This document shows positions 1 to 8,901 of a stretch of 64,000 bases of DNA, in pieces. The stretch lies in NCBI RefSeq assembly GCF_032362555.1, contig NC_083508.1, positions 12,491,001 through 12,555,000 on the forward strand. Reading direction: 5' to 3'. This stretch comes from Amyelois transitella. Lineage: Eukaryota; Arthropoda; Insecta; Lepidoptera; Pyralidae. Each line of letters opens with the position of its first letter. Position 1 is the stretch's first letter. The notes below the pieces were generated by a model. It did not search any database and was not told where the DNA came from. It saw only the letters and a program-made list of their open reading frames with translations. Made by a program: the position numbers and the translations under genes.

Positions 1-275
1 CATCCAGCCCCACATATTTACAGATATGTGTCCAGACTCCATATTTGGCACGATATTTTTTTCTTCATACCGAGTTGCATTTCTTCGCCATAAATGAAGC
101 CTACCGTGTTGTGATCAAAATCCAAATACTGCCAAACAAATTCTAAACGTCTTTGCTTATTTATTTCGGATAAATACGGCTTTCTTGCTGGCTGTCTGTG
201 GTGTAGTCCCTCACGATGCAAACTCGACGAACAGTAACCACTAATGTGTCGAACTGTTCCGCAAATATTCTGGTC
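1..275 (-). pseudogene. Tc1-type transposase fragment, frameshifted, cut by window edge
   Basis: On the minus strand this reads as the middle of a Tc1/mariner-superfamily transposase: a TVRHIS helix-turn-helix-like segment, then GLHHRQPARKPYLSE and QRRLEFVWQYLDF, which match the usual linker before the first catalytic aspartate. The expected DE-type motif reads IYGEEMQ, so the first catalytic residue looks altered. Near position 35 the frame breaks: the family motif SGHISVNMWGWM continues in another frame. The frameshift, and the absence of an N-terminal part further upstream, mark it as a dead copy. The left end lies outside the window. It sits in the intron preceding the first Elp2 exon seen here, on the opposite strand. 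Confidence 0.7.
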
Positions 276-574
276 GGTATGAAGCCATTATTTTCGTACT
301 GTTCCACCATGGATCTCCGCTGTGTGGCGTGTCGCTGTGTTAATTATTAGCGGACGACGGTCGCTGCGCGGTCGACTTTTTACACTACCCTCTTCTTGAT
401 GGCGCGTTACCCAACGTTTCACCGCTTGTTGTTTATTGTGTTATTTGTGTGAATGTGTGAGTGATAGCAGCGGTGCAAGCTATAAAGTTTTGCGAACTAT
501 GACTGCAATTATGAACGCGATCGTACATATGTATGTATGTAATCTTAAGTATTATTGATTCATTGATTACTTAG

Positions 575-3500
575 GTCCCGAAGGAGCGTCAGTGCCGTCT
601 CTGGGTTTGTCCAACAAAGCCGTGTTTGCAGACTCCGAGCTGGACGACGAGAATGACGGCCACTTCGTACCGGTGGATTTGAAAGGTACAATGCTTTATA
701 ACGTTTATAAGTCTCATTCGCCAATTAGCGATGACGGGAACCGAATGAATTCTCAGTGAAACGACCTTATCACAAGGACGTAAAGTTTAGAATTCAAAAA
801 CAATGTGTCTACTGCTATCTCGCTCGCTAAGGTCGACCGTGTAGTTTGTGGCTTCAAATAATTAGTTAGACTTCTGCGCACGATATATCTGGGTATCATA
901 TAAAGGTGCTAACACTGTAAGCATATTACAGGTATTTTAGAACGTAAGAAAATGAAAGGACTTGTGTGACGCCTATTTCTATTCAAAGTTTGGCTAATTG
1001 TGAATTATTGTTGTGATCGTCGACCAATGTTTTGAAGCCAAAAGATATGACAATTATAAAGCCATATATAAAATGTCCCTTAATAATGAATAAAAATGTT
1101 TAAATTTGATTATCCTTTACATACACTCCAGAGTCGCAAAAGATATGACAATATTGATGTGTGAAATGTCCTTTATAAAGATTTTTTCTTTTTTTAATTA
1201 TGCCGTGTTAGTGCCTTGTGGTTCCCGGCACCAATACAAAAAAGAATAGGACCACTCCATCTCTTTCCCATGGATGTCGTAAAAGGCGACTAAGGGATAG
1301 GCTTACAAACTTGGGATTATTTTTTAGGCGATGGGCTAGCAACCCGTCACTATTTGAATCTCAATTCCATCATAAAGCCAAACAGCTGAACTTGGCCCAT
1401 CAGTCTTTTCAACACTTTTGGCTCTGTCTACCCCGCATGGGATATTGCTCGTAACAAGTTTTATATTAGTTATTAAGCTTAAGGAACTGTGAATACGCGT
1501 TTAGGATGCTAAGTTGGAACAATTTTAGTTATTAAGAAACCTTGTATCTTATTAGTTAGTGTCTGTTGTGTTGTTCTAATAAATAAATAAATTGATATAG
1601 ACGTGACTATATGTATGTATGTATGTTATCCATTACATACAATCCAGAGCCGCCGACCGAGGAGACTCTGATGCAGCACAGCCTATGGCCGGAGTCCCAC
1701 AAACTATACGCGCACGGCAGCGAGGTGTTCGCGCTGGACGCGGCCCGCGACGGCGCCGCGCTCGCGTCCGCCGCGCGCGCCGCGCTGCCGCCGCACGCCG
1801 CGCCTGCGCTCTGGTAACACATAAACACACATACATACATACATATAATCACGTCTATATCCCTTGCGGGGTAGACAGAGCCAACAGTCCTGAGCGGACT
1901 GATAGGCCACGTTCAGCTATTTGGCTTTAAGATAGAATTGAGATTCGAATAGTGACAAGTTGCTAGCCTATCGCCTAAAAAAAGAAATCTCAAGTTTGTA
2001 AGCCTATCCCTTAGTCGCCTTTTACGACATCCATGGGAAAGAGATGGAGTGGTCCTATTCTTTTTTGTAACACATAAACACACACATAAATACATACGTA
2101 CATACATACATACATAAGTACTGTTGAAATTATGAACGCAGACAATGTTGTGAACGCGACATATGAATACCTACCATAGATGTCGCCACTGTTTGATATC
2201 CTTTTTACTCTGTGTTTTTTTCTAAAATATACTTGCTTGGTCATTGTTCATTGCTCCGCATTTTATTTTATCTCCCTAGATTATCAGCTAATAACCACAT
2301 TGATATATCAGTTTTCTTCAAGTACATACATACATACGTACGTACGTACGTACATACGTACGATCGCGTTCATATCTGCAGACATAGTTTTTAAATTCTT
2401 ACGGGTTAAAATAGCGTGCACTGTGGTTCCACTACATCTAGTGGAGCCACAGTGCACGCTATTTTAACCCGTAAGAATTTAACACACACACATGCATATT
2501 TAAAAAGAATAAATATTATGAACGCGACCGTACATACATACGTACGTATATACGTACATACATACATGCATACATACATACATACACACACACATCCATA
2601 CATACATAAAATCACGCCTCTTTCCCGGAGGCAGAGACGACATCTTTCCACTTGCCACGATCTCTGCACACTTCATTCGCTTCATCCACATTCATAACTC
2701 TCTTCATGCAAGGTCGGCGGCTTCGGGTATTCTTGACCTGACCCTTTACCAGGACGCCCTTAATTTGATCAAGATACGTTCGTCTAGGTCTTCCCACTCC
2801 GACCTTTCCCTCCACACTCGCCGACACGTGTGTATAGAATAGAAAATATTTATTTTCAAAATTGGATGCAAGGTATCACTTATTGACATCACATCACTTA
2901 AATCTAATTGTAACTGCTACCGCTTCCAAAGCGCATGTGTAGAAGAAACGCCGGAACAATCTACACTGCAGCATTTTCATCGGACGTCAATTTACAAATA
3001 TAGATCTCTTAAATCTAAATCGTGGACGAATGTACATGTTTATTGTGATATAAAATACATTGTGATATAGTCACGTCTATATCCCTTGTGGGGTAGACAG
3101 AGCCGGCATTCTGAAAAGACTGCAGGGCCACATTCAGCTGTATGGCTTTATGACGGAATTGAGACTCAAATAGTGGCAGGTTGATAGCTCATCGGCTATA
3201 AGAAGAGTCCCTTGTTTATAACGCTATCACGTAGATTCGAGACTGTTGGCTCTGTCAAAGACGTTATATGTATCGAATCTCGACCAGGGCATGATGAGAA
3301 AAAAACTTTTTCTGATTGGCCTGGGTCTTCGATGTTTATCTATATAAGTATTAATTATAAAAGTGCCGGGTGGCACCAATACAAAAAAGTATAGGACCGC
3401 TCCATCTCTTCATCACTCTCATCCATGGATGTCGTAAAAGGCGACTAAAGGATAGGCTTATAAACTTGGGAATCTTCTTTTAGGCGACAGGCTAGCAAGC

Positions 3501-5875
3501 TGTCACAATTTGAATCTCAATTCTATCATTGAGCCAAACAGTTGTACGTGGCCTATCAGTCTTTTCAAGAAGGCTCTGTCTACCCCGCGAGGGTAATAGA
3601 CGTGATTATATGTATGTATGTTATTTATTATCCACACTAATAATAAAGAGGAAAGATTTGTATTTTTGTATGTTTGTGTGGAATAAACTCAAAAACTACT
3701 GGTCCGATTTTGATAAAATTTGGCACAGATATAGAATAGACCTTCAAAAGTGACATAGGCATAAATTTGTTTTTACACTTTGTTTATTTCAAAATATAAA
3801 ACACAAAAATATGTCCACCCGTGCGAAGCCGGGGCAGGCCGCTAGTATATTATATATTTTTACAGGGACACCTCGAACTGGCAACAAATACAGAAGTTAA
3901 TATCGCATCAGCTCACCGTGACACAACTAGCTTTCTCGCCGGACGGTGAACACCTGTTGTCGGTGTCGCGTGACAGAAAGTGGACATTACACCGTAGGGT
4001 GCAAGGTTCGAAGTCGTTCGAGACCGTGGCGTTTACGGACAAGAGCAACGGTGTGCACACGAGGATAATTTGGTGTTGTGCGTGGGCGCATGATAGTAGT
4101 ATGTTCGCGACTGGATCTAGGGAGGGGAAGGTTGGTGAAACTGTTATTGGCTTCCTTGAATGGCAACATTTAATTTTTTTAAATGTTGCCATTCAAGGAG
4201 GCTATTTTCTTAATATAATTGTGTGATCACAATTTTATGAAGAAAAATTAACGTTTAAAAATCTAAATACATATAATCACGTCTATATCCCGTGCTAGGT
4301 AGACAGAGCCAACAGTCTTGAAAAGTCTGATAGGCCTCGTTCAGCTGTTTGGCTTAATGATAGAATTGATAGCGACAGGTTGCTTAAACAAGAATTCTAT
4401 GTTTATATGCATTTCTCTTAGTCGCCTTTTACGACATCCATGGGAAAGAGATGAGAGTGGTCCTATTATTTTTTTATATTGGTGCAGAAAACCACACGGC
4501 ACTAGTGTATATTTCATTTAAATAAAAATCGTAACTCTACGTACGTAAGTAAATTATCAGATACATATAGGTAATATATTAAACATATAATTATCATTTT
4601 ATTTTCAGGTATGCGTGTGGTCAAAATCGTCCACAACTAGTCAATCGTCGCTCGGCGCATACGCATTACTCGGCAAACCTTTGGACACCAACATTTCTGT
4701 GACAGCACTTGCGTTCGCGCCGCTGACAAGAGATGGCGCTAAAGTCGTGGCGGTCGGGCTAGACTCGGGCAATATAAGGTTTTACAAGTTTGACGGTGAA
4801 GATTGGAACTTGCTACATGAGATGGATAATAGGTAATTATTATCTATACTAATATTATAAAGCTGAAGAGTTTGTTTGTTTGAACGCGCTAATCTCAGGA
4901 ACTACTGGTTCGAAATGAAAAATTTTTTTGCGTTGAATAGACCATTTTCGAGGAAGGCTTTAGGCTATAGAACATTACGCTTCAACTATAAAGAGCATAG
5001 AAATAATGGAAATTGTGAAAACAAAACGGGGAAAATTATTCATTGTTGAGGGCTTCAATGATGCCCAAAATAACTATTCCACGCGGACAAAGTCGCGGGC
5101 ACAGCTATTATATAATATAAAAGTAGAATTCCTCATAATAACTAATATAAACCTGCCAGCCATTCCATATTATTTTAAATTGCGATGCCCAAAAATAGGA
5201 CCACTCCGTCTCGTTCCCATGGATGTCGTAAAAGGCGATTAAGGGATAGGCTTATTAATTTGGGATTCTTCTTTCAAGCGATAGGCTAGCAACCTGTCAC
5301 TATTTGCATCTCAATTCTATCACTGAGCCAAAAATCTGAACGTGGCCTATCAGTATTTACAAGACTGTTGGCTCTGTCTACCCCGTAAGTGATATAGACG
5401 TGATTATATGTATGCATACGCAATGAATTCTAACCGATGTTCTTACGGAGTGTATAAACATCGTGAGGGACCCCAACGCAACATTTATTCGAAACTGAAA
5501 GGTCTCATTCAGTGCCCCTGACCACTTTAGCCACGGAGGTCAAAATTACCTATTCAAACCTTGTAGTACTTTTGAAAGTTAGTCTTAGTCCAGGGACTTG
5601 AATTCGGTACTCGCAGATTACGAGTTAATTCACTAACTAGTAGTTATAATTAGATTTAAGTTATGTGACGTCAATAAGTGATACCTTGTATTCAATTTTG
5701 AAAATAAATCTATTCTATTATATTCTAACTAATAATGTGTGTTTGTTACAGTGCATCTCATCACCTCACCGTCAAACGGTTAATGTTCAGACCGAGTGAA
5801 ATTACAGAACCCTTGATGTTGGCGAGCGCAGGCGCAGACCACTTTGTTCGGATTCACGCTGTTACTATATCTTGA
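575..5875 (+). CDS. Elp2: Elongator complex protein 2, C-terminal five exons
   Basis: Elp2 is the double WD40-propeller subunit of Elongator, which supports wobble-uridine tRNA modification in the cytoplasm. Exons read 575-685, 1648-1813, 3866-4130, 4609-4832 and 5752-5875, all with AG acceptors and GT donors and with matching phases, giving about 296 C-terminal residues of a protein usually near 800. Diagnostic stretches are VPSLGLSNKAVF, EPPTEETLMQHSLWPE, KLYAHGSEVFAL, HQLTVTQLAFSPDGEHLLSV, SRDRKWTLHRR, HTRIIWCCAW and the final ADHFVRIHAV, which follow human ELP2 closely and form WD repeats of the second propeller. The first exon here opens in mid-codon, so the N-terminal half lies to the left. 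Introns are filled with SINE-like, Helitron-like and LINE scraps. The TGA stop is 17 nt from an AATAAA. The identity is secure; only exact splice points could shift by a base or two. Confidence 0.93.
1211..1450 (+). repeat. SINE-like family S, near full length
   Basis: The copy runs from GTGGTTCCCGGCACC through CCATGGATGTCGTAAAAGGC and the conserved GGCTCTGTCTACCCCGC tail block to GATATTGCTCG, with a decayed 3' end. It lies in the Elp2 intron. Family S is the commonest repeat in the window, about 250-270 bp when complete. I see no clear tRNA-type A and B boxes in its head. Confidence 0.85.
1588..1626 (+). repeat. SINE S 3' tail fragment next to Elp2 exon
   Basis: TGATATAGACGTGACTATAT followed by TATG repeats is the 3' end of family S. 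It ends about 20 bp before the 3' splice site of the exon that starts at 1648. Confidence 0.7.
1833..2068 (-). repeat. SINE-like family S, minus copy
   Basis: It reads in reverse from the CATACATA tail through TATCCCTTGCGGGGTAGACA to TGGTCCTATTCTTTTTTG. It begins about 20 bp after the donor of the Elp2 exon 1648-1813, in the opposite orientation to the tail on the other side. Confidence 0.85.
2393..2481. repeat. Near-perfect hairpin element (MITE-like)
   Basis: Two arms of about 35 bp, AAATTCTTACGGGTTAAAAT... and its reverse complement, surround a short loop that itself pairs (TCCACT / AGTGGA). Arms are essentially identical, suggesting a young foldback element or a strong RNA hairpin in the Elp2 intron. 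Confidence 0.8.
2597..2828 (-). mobile_element. RTE-like LINE, 3' end of ORF plus tail
   Basis: The minus strand codes for the C-terminal part of an RTE-type polyprotein: [54 protein letters not shown]. It ends in the AAAGAGGCGTGATTTTATG tail. It is a 5'-truncated copy of the kind also seen at 9455, 12404, 15085, 23583 and 37915. Confidence 0.8.
2829..3040 (-). repeat. LINE 3'-UTR type repeat (family K)
   Basis: It contains ACTGCTACCGCTTCCAAAGC, GAAGAAACGCCGGAACAA and CTACACTGCAGCATTTTC. Related stretches occur at 5560-5735, 27830-27965, 28255-28395 and 49060-49135. I take it as the 3' tail of a LINE because every copy starts at the same region and is truncated differently; no coding part is attached. 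Confidence 0.5.
3066..3205 (-). repeat. SINE-like family S, partial minus copy
   Basis: It carries the tail block TATCCCTTGTGGGGTAGACA and the middle to GCTCATCGGC. The head is missing. Confidence 0.75.
3364..3620 (+). repeat. SINE-like family S, full-length plus copy
   Basis: It runs from GTGCCGGGTGGCACCAATAC to GTGATTATATGTATGTATG in the Elp2 intron. An extra CATCACTCT insertion lies in the CCATCTCTT region. Confidence 0.85.
3640..3846 (+). mobile_element. Helitron-like nonautonomous element
   Basis: It starts near CACACTAATAATAAAGAGG and ends in a GC-rich 3' block, CCGTGCGAAGCCGGGGC, then CGCTAGTAT. It lacks inverted ends and closes with CTAGT, as Helitrons do. It lies directly upstream of the Elp2 exon at 3866, whose acceptor is 20 bp away. 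Confidence 0.5.
4152..4202. repeat. Perfect 20-bp-arm hairpin after an Elp2 donor
   Basis: CCTTGAATGGCAACATTTAA and its exact reverse complement flank a T-rich loop of about 6 bases. The hairpin starts about 22 nt after the donor at 4131. Confidence 0.8.
4268..4505 (-). repeat. SINE-like family S, minus copy
   Basis: It runs in reverse from CATATAATCACGTCTATATC to GGTGCAGAAAACCACACGGC. An internal stretch is lost near the GATTCAAATAGTG block. Confidence 0.8.
4843..5112 (+). mobile_element. Helitron-like element, CGCGGACAAAGTCGCGGGC end
   Basis: It opens with CTATACTAATATTATAAAGC and TTTGTTTGTTTGAACGCGCT and closes with a hairpin-forming CGCGGACAAAGTCGCGGGCA just before CAGCTATT. Sister copies lie at 7842, 20787 (-), 24254, 31620, 39520 (-) and 48290. 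The 3' hairpin and CTAG terminus, without inverted ends, suggest a Helitron; no Rep/helicase gene is present. Confidence 0.6.
5190..5414 (+). repeat. SINE-like family S, plus copy lacking the head
   Basis: It starts at AAAAATAGGACCACTCCGTC and ends GTGATTATATGTATGC. Confidence 0.8.
5560..5735 (+). repeat. Family K LINE-tail relative
   Basis: TTAGATTTAAGTTATGTGAC, then GATACCTTGTATTCAATTTT and GAAAATAAATCTATTCTAT, are the reverse of the family K block at 2829. It sits directly in front of the last Elp2 exon. Confidence 0.45.
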
Positions 5876-5891
5876 TAGTTGTATATTATGA

Positions 5892-5897
5892 AATAAA
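5892..5897 (+). terminator. Elp2 polyadenylation signal
   Basis: AATAAA lies 17 nt after the Elp2 stop codon and is followed by a TGTTTGTTGATG-type GU-rich stretch. If used, the 3' UTR is only about 40 nt. Confidence 0.6.
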
Positions 5898-5963
5898 TAT
5901 GTATTATGTATGTTTGTTGATGTCTTTTTTTTTTCAATACTACTACTACTTGGTACATTTCGA

Positions 5964-6231
5964 TGCCGTGTGGTTCCCGGCGCCAATAAAAAAAAGAATA
6001 GGACCACTCCATCTCGTTCCCATGGATGTCGTAAAAGGCGACTAAGGGATAGGCTTACAAACTTGGAATTCTTTTTTAGGCGATGGGCTAGCAACCTATC
6101 ACTATTTGAATCTCAATTCTATCATTAATCCAAATAGCTGAACGTGGCCATTCAGTCTTTTCAAGACTGTTGGCTCTGTCTAGCCCACAAGGGATATAGA
6201 CGTGACCATATGTATGTATGTATGTATGTAT
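5964..6231 (+). repeat. SINE-like family S, full-length plus copy
   Basis: It runs from GCCGTGTGGTTCCCGGCGCC to GTGACCATATGTATGTATG and lies just past the Elp2 poly(A) site. Confidence 0.85.
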
Positions 6232-6274
6232 ATTTGTTGATGTCTTTTTTTTCAATAACTACCTGGTACATTTG

Positions 6275-6356
6275 TACCAGGTTATCAAATTGGTAAGGTG
6301 CCCAGTTAAAATGCGTTAAGCGCAGAAAGGCACAGGTTCGAATCCAACCTAGGCCA
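6275..6356 (+). repeat. tRNA-like pol III promoter fragment (SINE head?)
   Basis: A perfect B box, GGTTCGAATCC (6335-6345), lies about 50 bp after an A-box-like TGGTAAGGTGCC. The flanking arms do not fold into a tRNA (CACAG and CAACC do not pair), so it is not a functional tRNA gene. It is followed by a truncated family S copy. Confidence 0.45.
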
Positions 6357-6469
6357 TGTACCAATCACTATTTACGAACATGTACTGGACAAGTTCAAGC
6401 CTATTTACTCGTTCCTGGCGGCCGACCATGAAGCCAAATAAACCGAATATCAGCGAAGATGAGCAAAGG

Positions 6470-6622
6470 GATTCTTTTTTTAGGCGATCGGCTAGCAACC
6501 TTTCTCTATTTGAACCTCAATTCTTTCATCGGGCCAAGCAGCTGAACGTGGACTTTCAGTCTTTTCAAGACTGTAGGCTCTGTCTATCCCGCAAGGGATA
6601 TAGCCAGGACTATATGTATGTG
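6470..6622 (+). repeat. SINE-like family S, 3' half
   Basis: It starts at TTTTTTTAGGCGATCGGCTA and ends GGACTATATGTATGTG. Confidence 0.75.
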
Positions 6623-7841
6623 TTGCCATTAAACCATTACTTGTGTGCATATAGACTAAATACAATCGAGTCGTTCTTAATTTATTGCTTCATTAATTCA
6701 CTTGACAACGTATGCTATCCAGTTATCTCGTCATAAATTAAGCCGCCGTAATTAATAACTAATGAACGTCAAGATAATATGAAATGATACACATAAAACC
6801 GATCTAATCGTTTATTTACAGATTGATTACCGATAACGTATACATATATTTCGAAGGCACGTTATTTTATTGTAAATATCTCAAAAAACATTTCAAAATA
6901 ACAACATGAATATTATACAGTATATTTTCCCAAAATGGAAGCCATTCAAATATACATATTACAATTTACAAAAAGACATTTACAATTTTTTTTTTTTGTT
7001 GTATTTCTGCGAATTTCTATAACGTAATATTTTTATAAAGCATAATTCGAATGAGAAATATTTGTTCAATAGAAGTTTGAGTTTATTCACAACGACAGCA
7101 TTAAGGATAATATGTTATGATTGATCACACACTATAACATTGGATTTAGTCTGTAATGGTAGATGTAAGAAAATAAATAAACTCTATCCTCATATACATT
7201 TGCTTCATTAAAAAAATCTACCAAGCATGAGTGTTCTTACCAGCACAATTCATAACCACTGGTTAGATTTTGATGAAATTAAGCATTAATTTTTTAATAG
7301 CTATATAATAAAACAACCAATACAATTTCAATACATATTTTATATCGAGTAAATTGCGTTCCCAAAAAATATTAACTATATTTTAAATTTTTAAAAAGTA
7401 CAACTTGTTAAAGAAATATATTTAAAAAAAACGTTATGTATATATCCTCAAAAAATCATATATTAATCACATAAAAAATAACTATGTAGGTAAAGCTTTA
7501 AAAAATGCATAATATTCTTATCTGTACAACAAAAAATCAACATCGTTAAAAAAAAATATACAACAATAGCGCACCAAATTACTATCGATAAACAGTAGAA
7601 ATATATTGAAATCTTTAATTTTTTCATAACATATATATTTCTAAAAATTCCCACGGGAAAGAGATTTAACATTATACATGATGAAACCGCGGGAAAAATA
7701 CAGAACTAACGACACTGTCACCTGTCACTTTTTCCATCATGTCTCCTATCTCAGGTCTGCTGGAGGAGATTTCTTTTGAAATAAGCCAAACCTTTGTAAT
7801 TTTATTTCTTGTGTTCATCATTCTCAATGTAATCTGTGTAC

Positions 7842-8070
7842 ATCTATATTAATATTATAAAGCTGAAGAGTTTGTTTGTTTGTTTGAACGCGCTAATCTC
7901 AAGAACTGGTTCGAATTGAAAAATTGTTTTTGCGTTGAATAGATCATTTATCCAGGAAGACTTTAGGCTATATAATATCACGCTAAGAGCTAAGAAATAA
8001 TGGAAAAGGACTTCAATTATGCCCAAAATAACTATTTCACGCGGACGAAAACGCTGGCACAGCTAGTAAA
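7842..8070 (+). mobile_element. Helitron-like element
   Basis: ATTAATATTATAAAGCTGAAG at the 5' end and CACGCGGACGAAAACGCTGG then CACAGCTAGTAAA at the 3' end match the copy at 4843. Confidence 0.6.
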
Positions 8071-8589
8071 TTAATAAATAAATAGGGAACATGAAAGAAG
8101 TCATGTAAATGCGTGCAGTTGAAGACAAGAAAGCAAGCTCAGCACATCTGAATTAACATTTAAGACCCGTTAACATCAACTAGTAATTATATGGGCTAAT
8201 GGAGCTCCATTACAGCTTACAGCCCTTGAAAATGCGCAGGAGTTGAGAGAAAACAAGAATTTGACATTCGAGGTTGTCAAGGCAGTTATAATATTCATTT
8301 GTTTAAATGTGTGAGTTTGGATCAAATAATAAGCGAAAAATGTCCTATGTATAATAGACATGTATCTTATTAATGTATATCCTTGGTAAATGTAGCAGGA
8401 CTTCCCAGAATTTTGTTGAAAATGAAGATTTGTTGTTTTGTGCACACTATCTATATAATATATTGAAAACATACCCTGGGCTCCTCTTCAGAATGGTGAG
8501 GATGCAACCGGGACTGAAGCCAGGAGGAAGAAGTTATAAATGACGTTTGAAAAATAAAACGACTTTGTCAGAATTTTTTTCAAATCTTG

Positions 8590-8856
8590 TGCCGTGTGGT
8601 TCCCGGCACCAATACAAAAAAGAATAGCACCACTCTAGCCACATCTCTTTCCCATGGATGTCGTGAAAGGCGACTAAGGGATAAGCTTATAAAATTGCGA
8701 TCCTTTTTTTAAGGCGTTAGGCTAGCAACCTGTCGCTATTTGGATCTCAATTCCGTCATTAAGCCGAGCAGCTGAACGTGTCCATTCAGTATTTTCGGGA
8801 CTATTGGCTCTGTCTACCCTGTGAGGGATATAGACGTGACTATATGTATGTATGTT
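8590..8856 (+). repeat. SINE-like family S, full-length copy in Myd88 3' flank
   Basis: It runs from GTGCCGTGTGGTTCCCGGCA to GTGACTATATGTATGTATG. It lies about 45 bp beyond the Myd88 stop on the opposite strand, so the Myd88 3' UTR probably contains its antisense. Confidence 0.85.
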
Positions 8857-8901
8857 TTTCAAATATGTAAATCTAGTGATAGTGTTTAAGATACAATCGT
8901 A

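Larger units (their letters stand above)
5901..8589. other. Elp2-Myd88 tail-to-tail intergenic region
   Basis: Apart from two family S copies (5964-6231 and 6470-6622), a tRNA-like stretch (6275-6356), a Helitron-like copy (7842-8070) and a short family C fragment (8478-8545), this is AT-rich sequence without a coding stretch I can support. A TTTATT at about 7801 would be an AATAAA for Myd88 on the minus strand, but it is far from the stop. Confidence 0.6.

Noticed and set aside
1607..1852. Alanine/arginine-rich minus-strand reading frames over the Elp2 exon
   Set aside because: They are shadows of the GC-rich Elp2 exon, whose product matches the family and whose splice sites fit.
6275..6356. 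A functional tRNA gene
   Set aside because: The B box is perfect but acceptor and T stems do not pair and no anticodon arm can be drawn.
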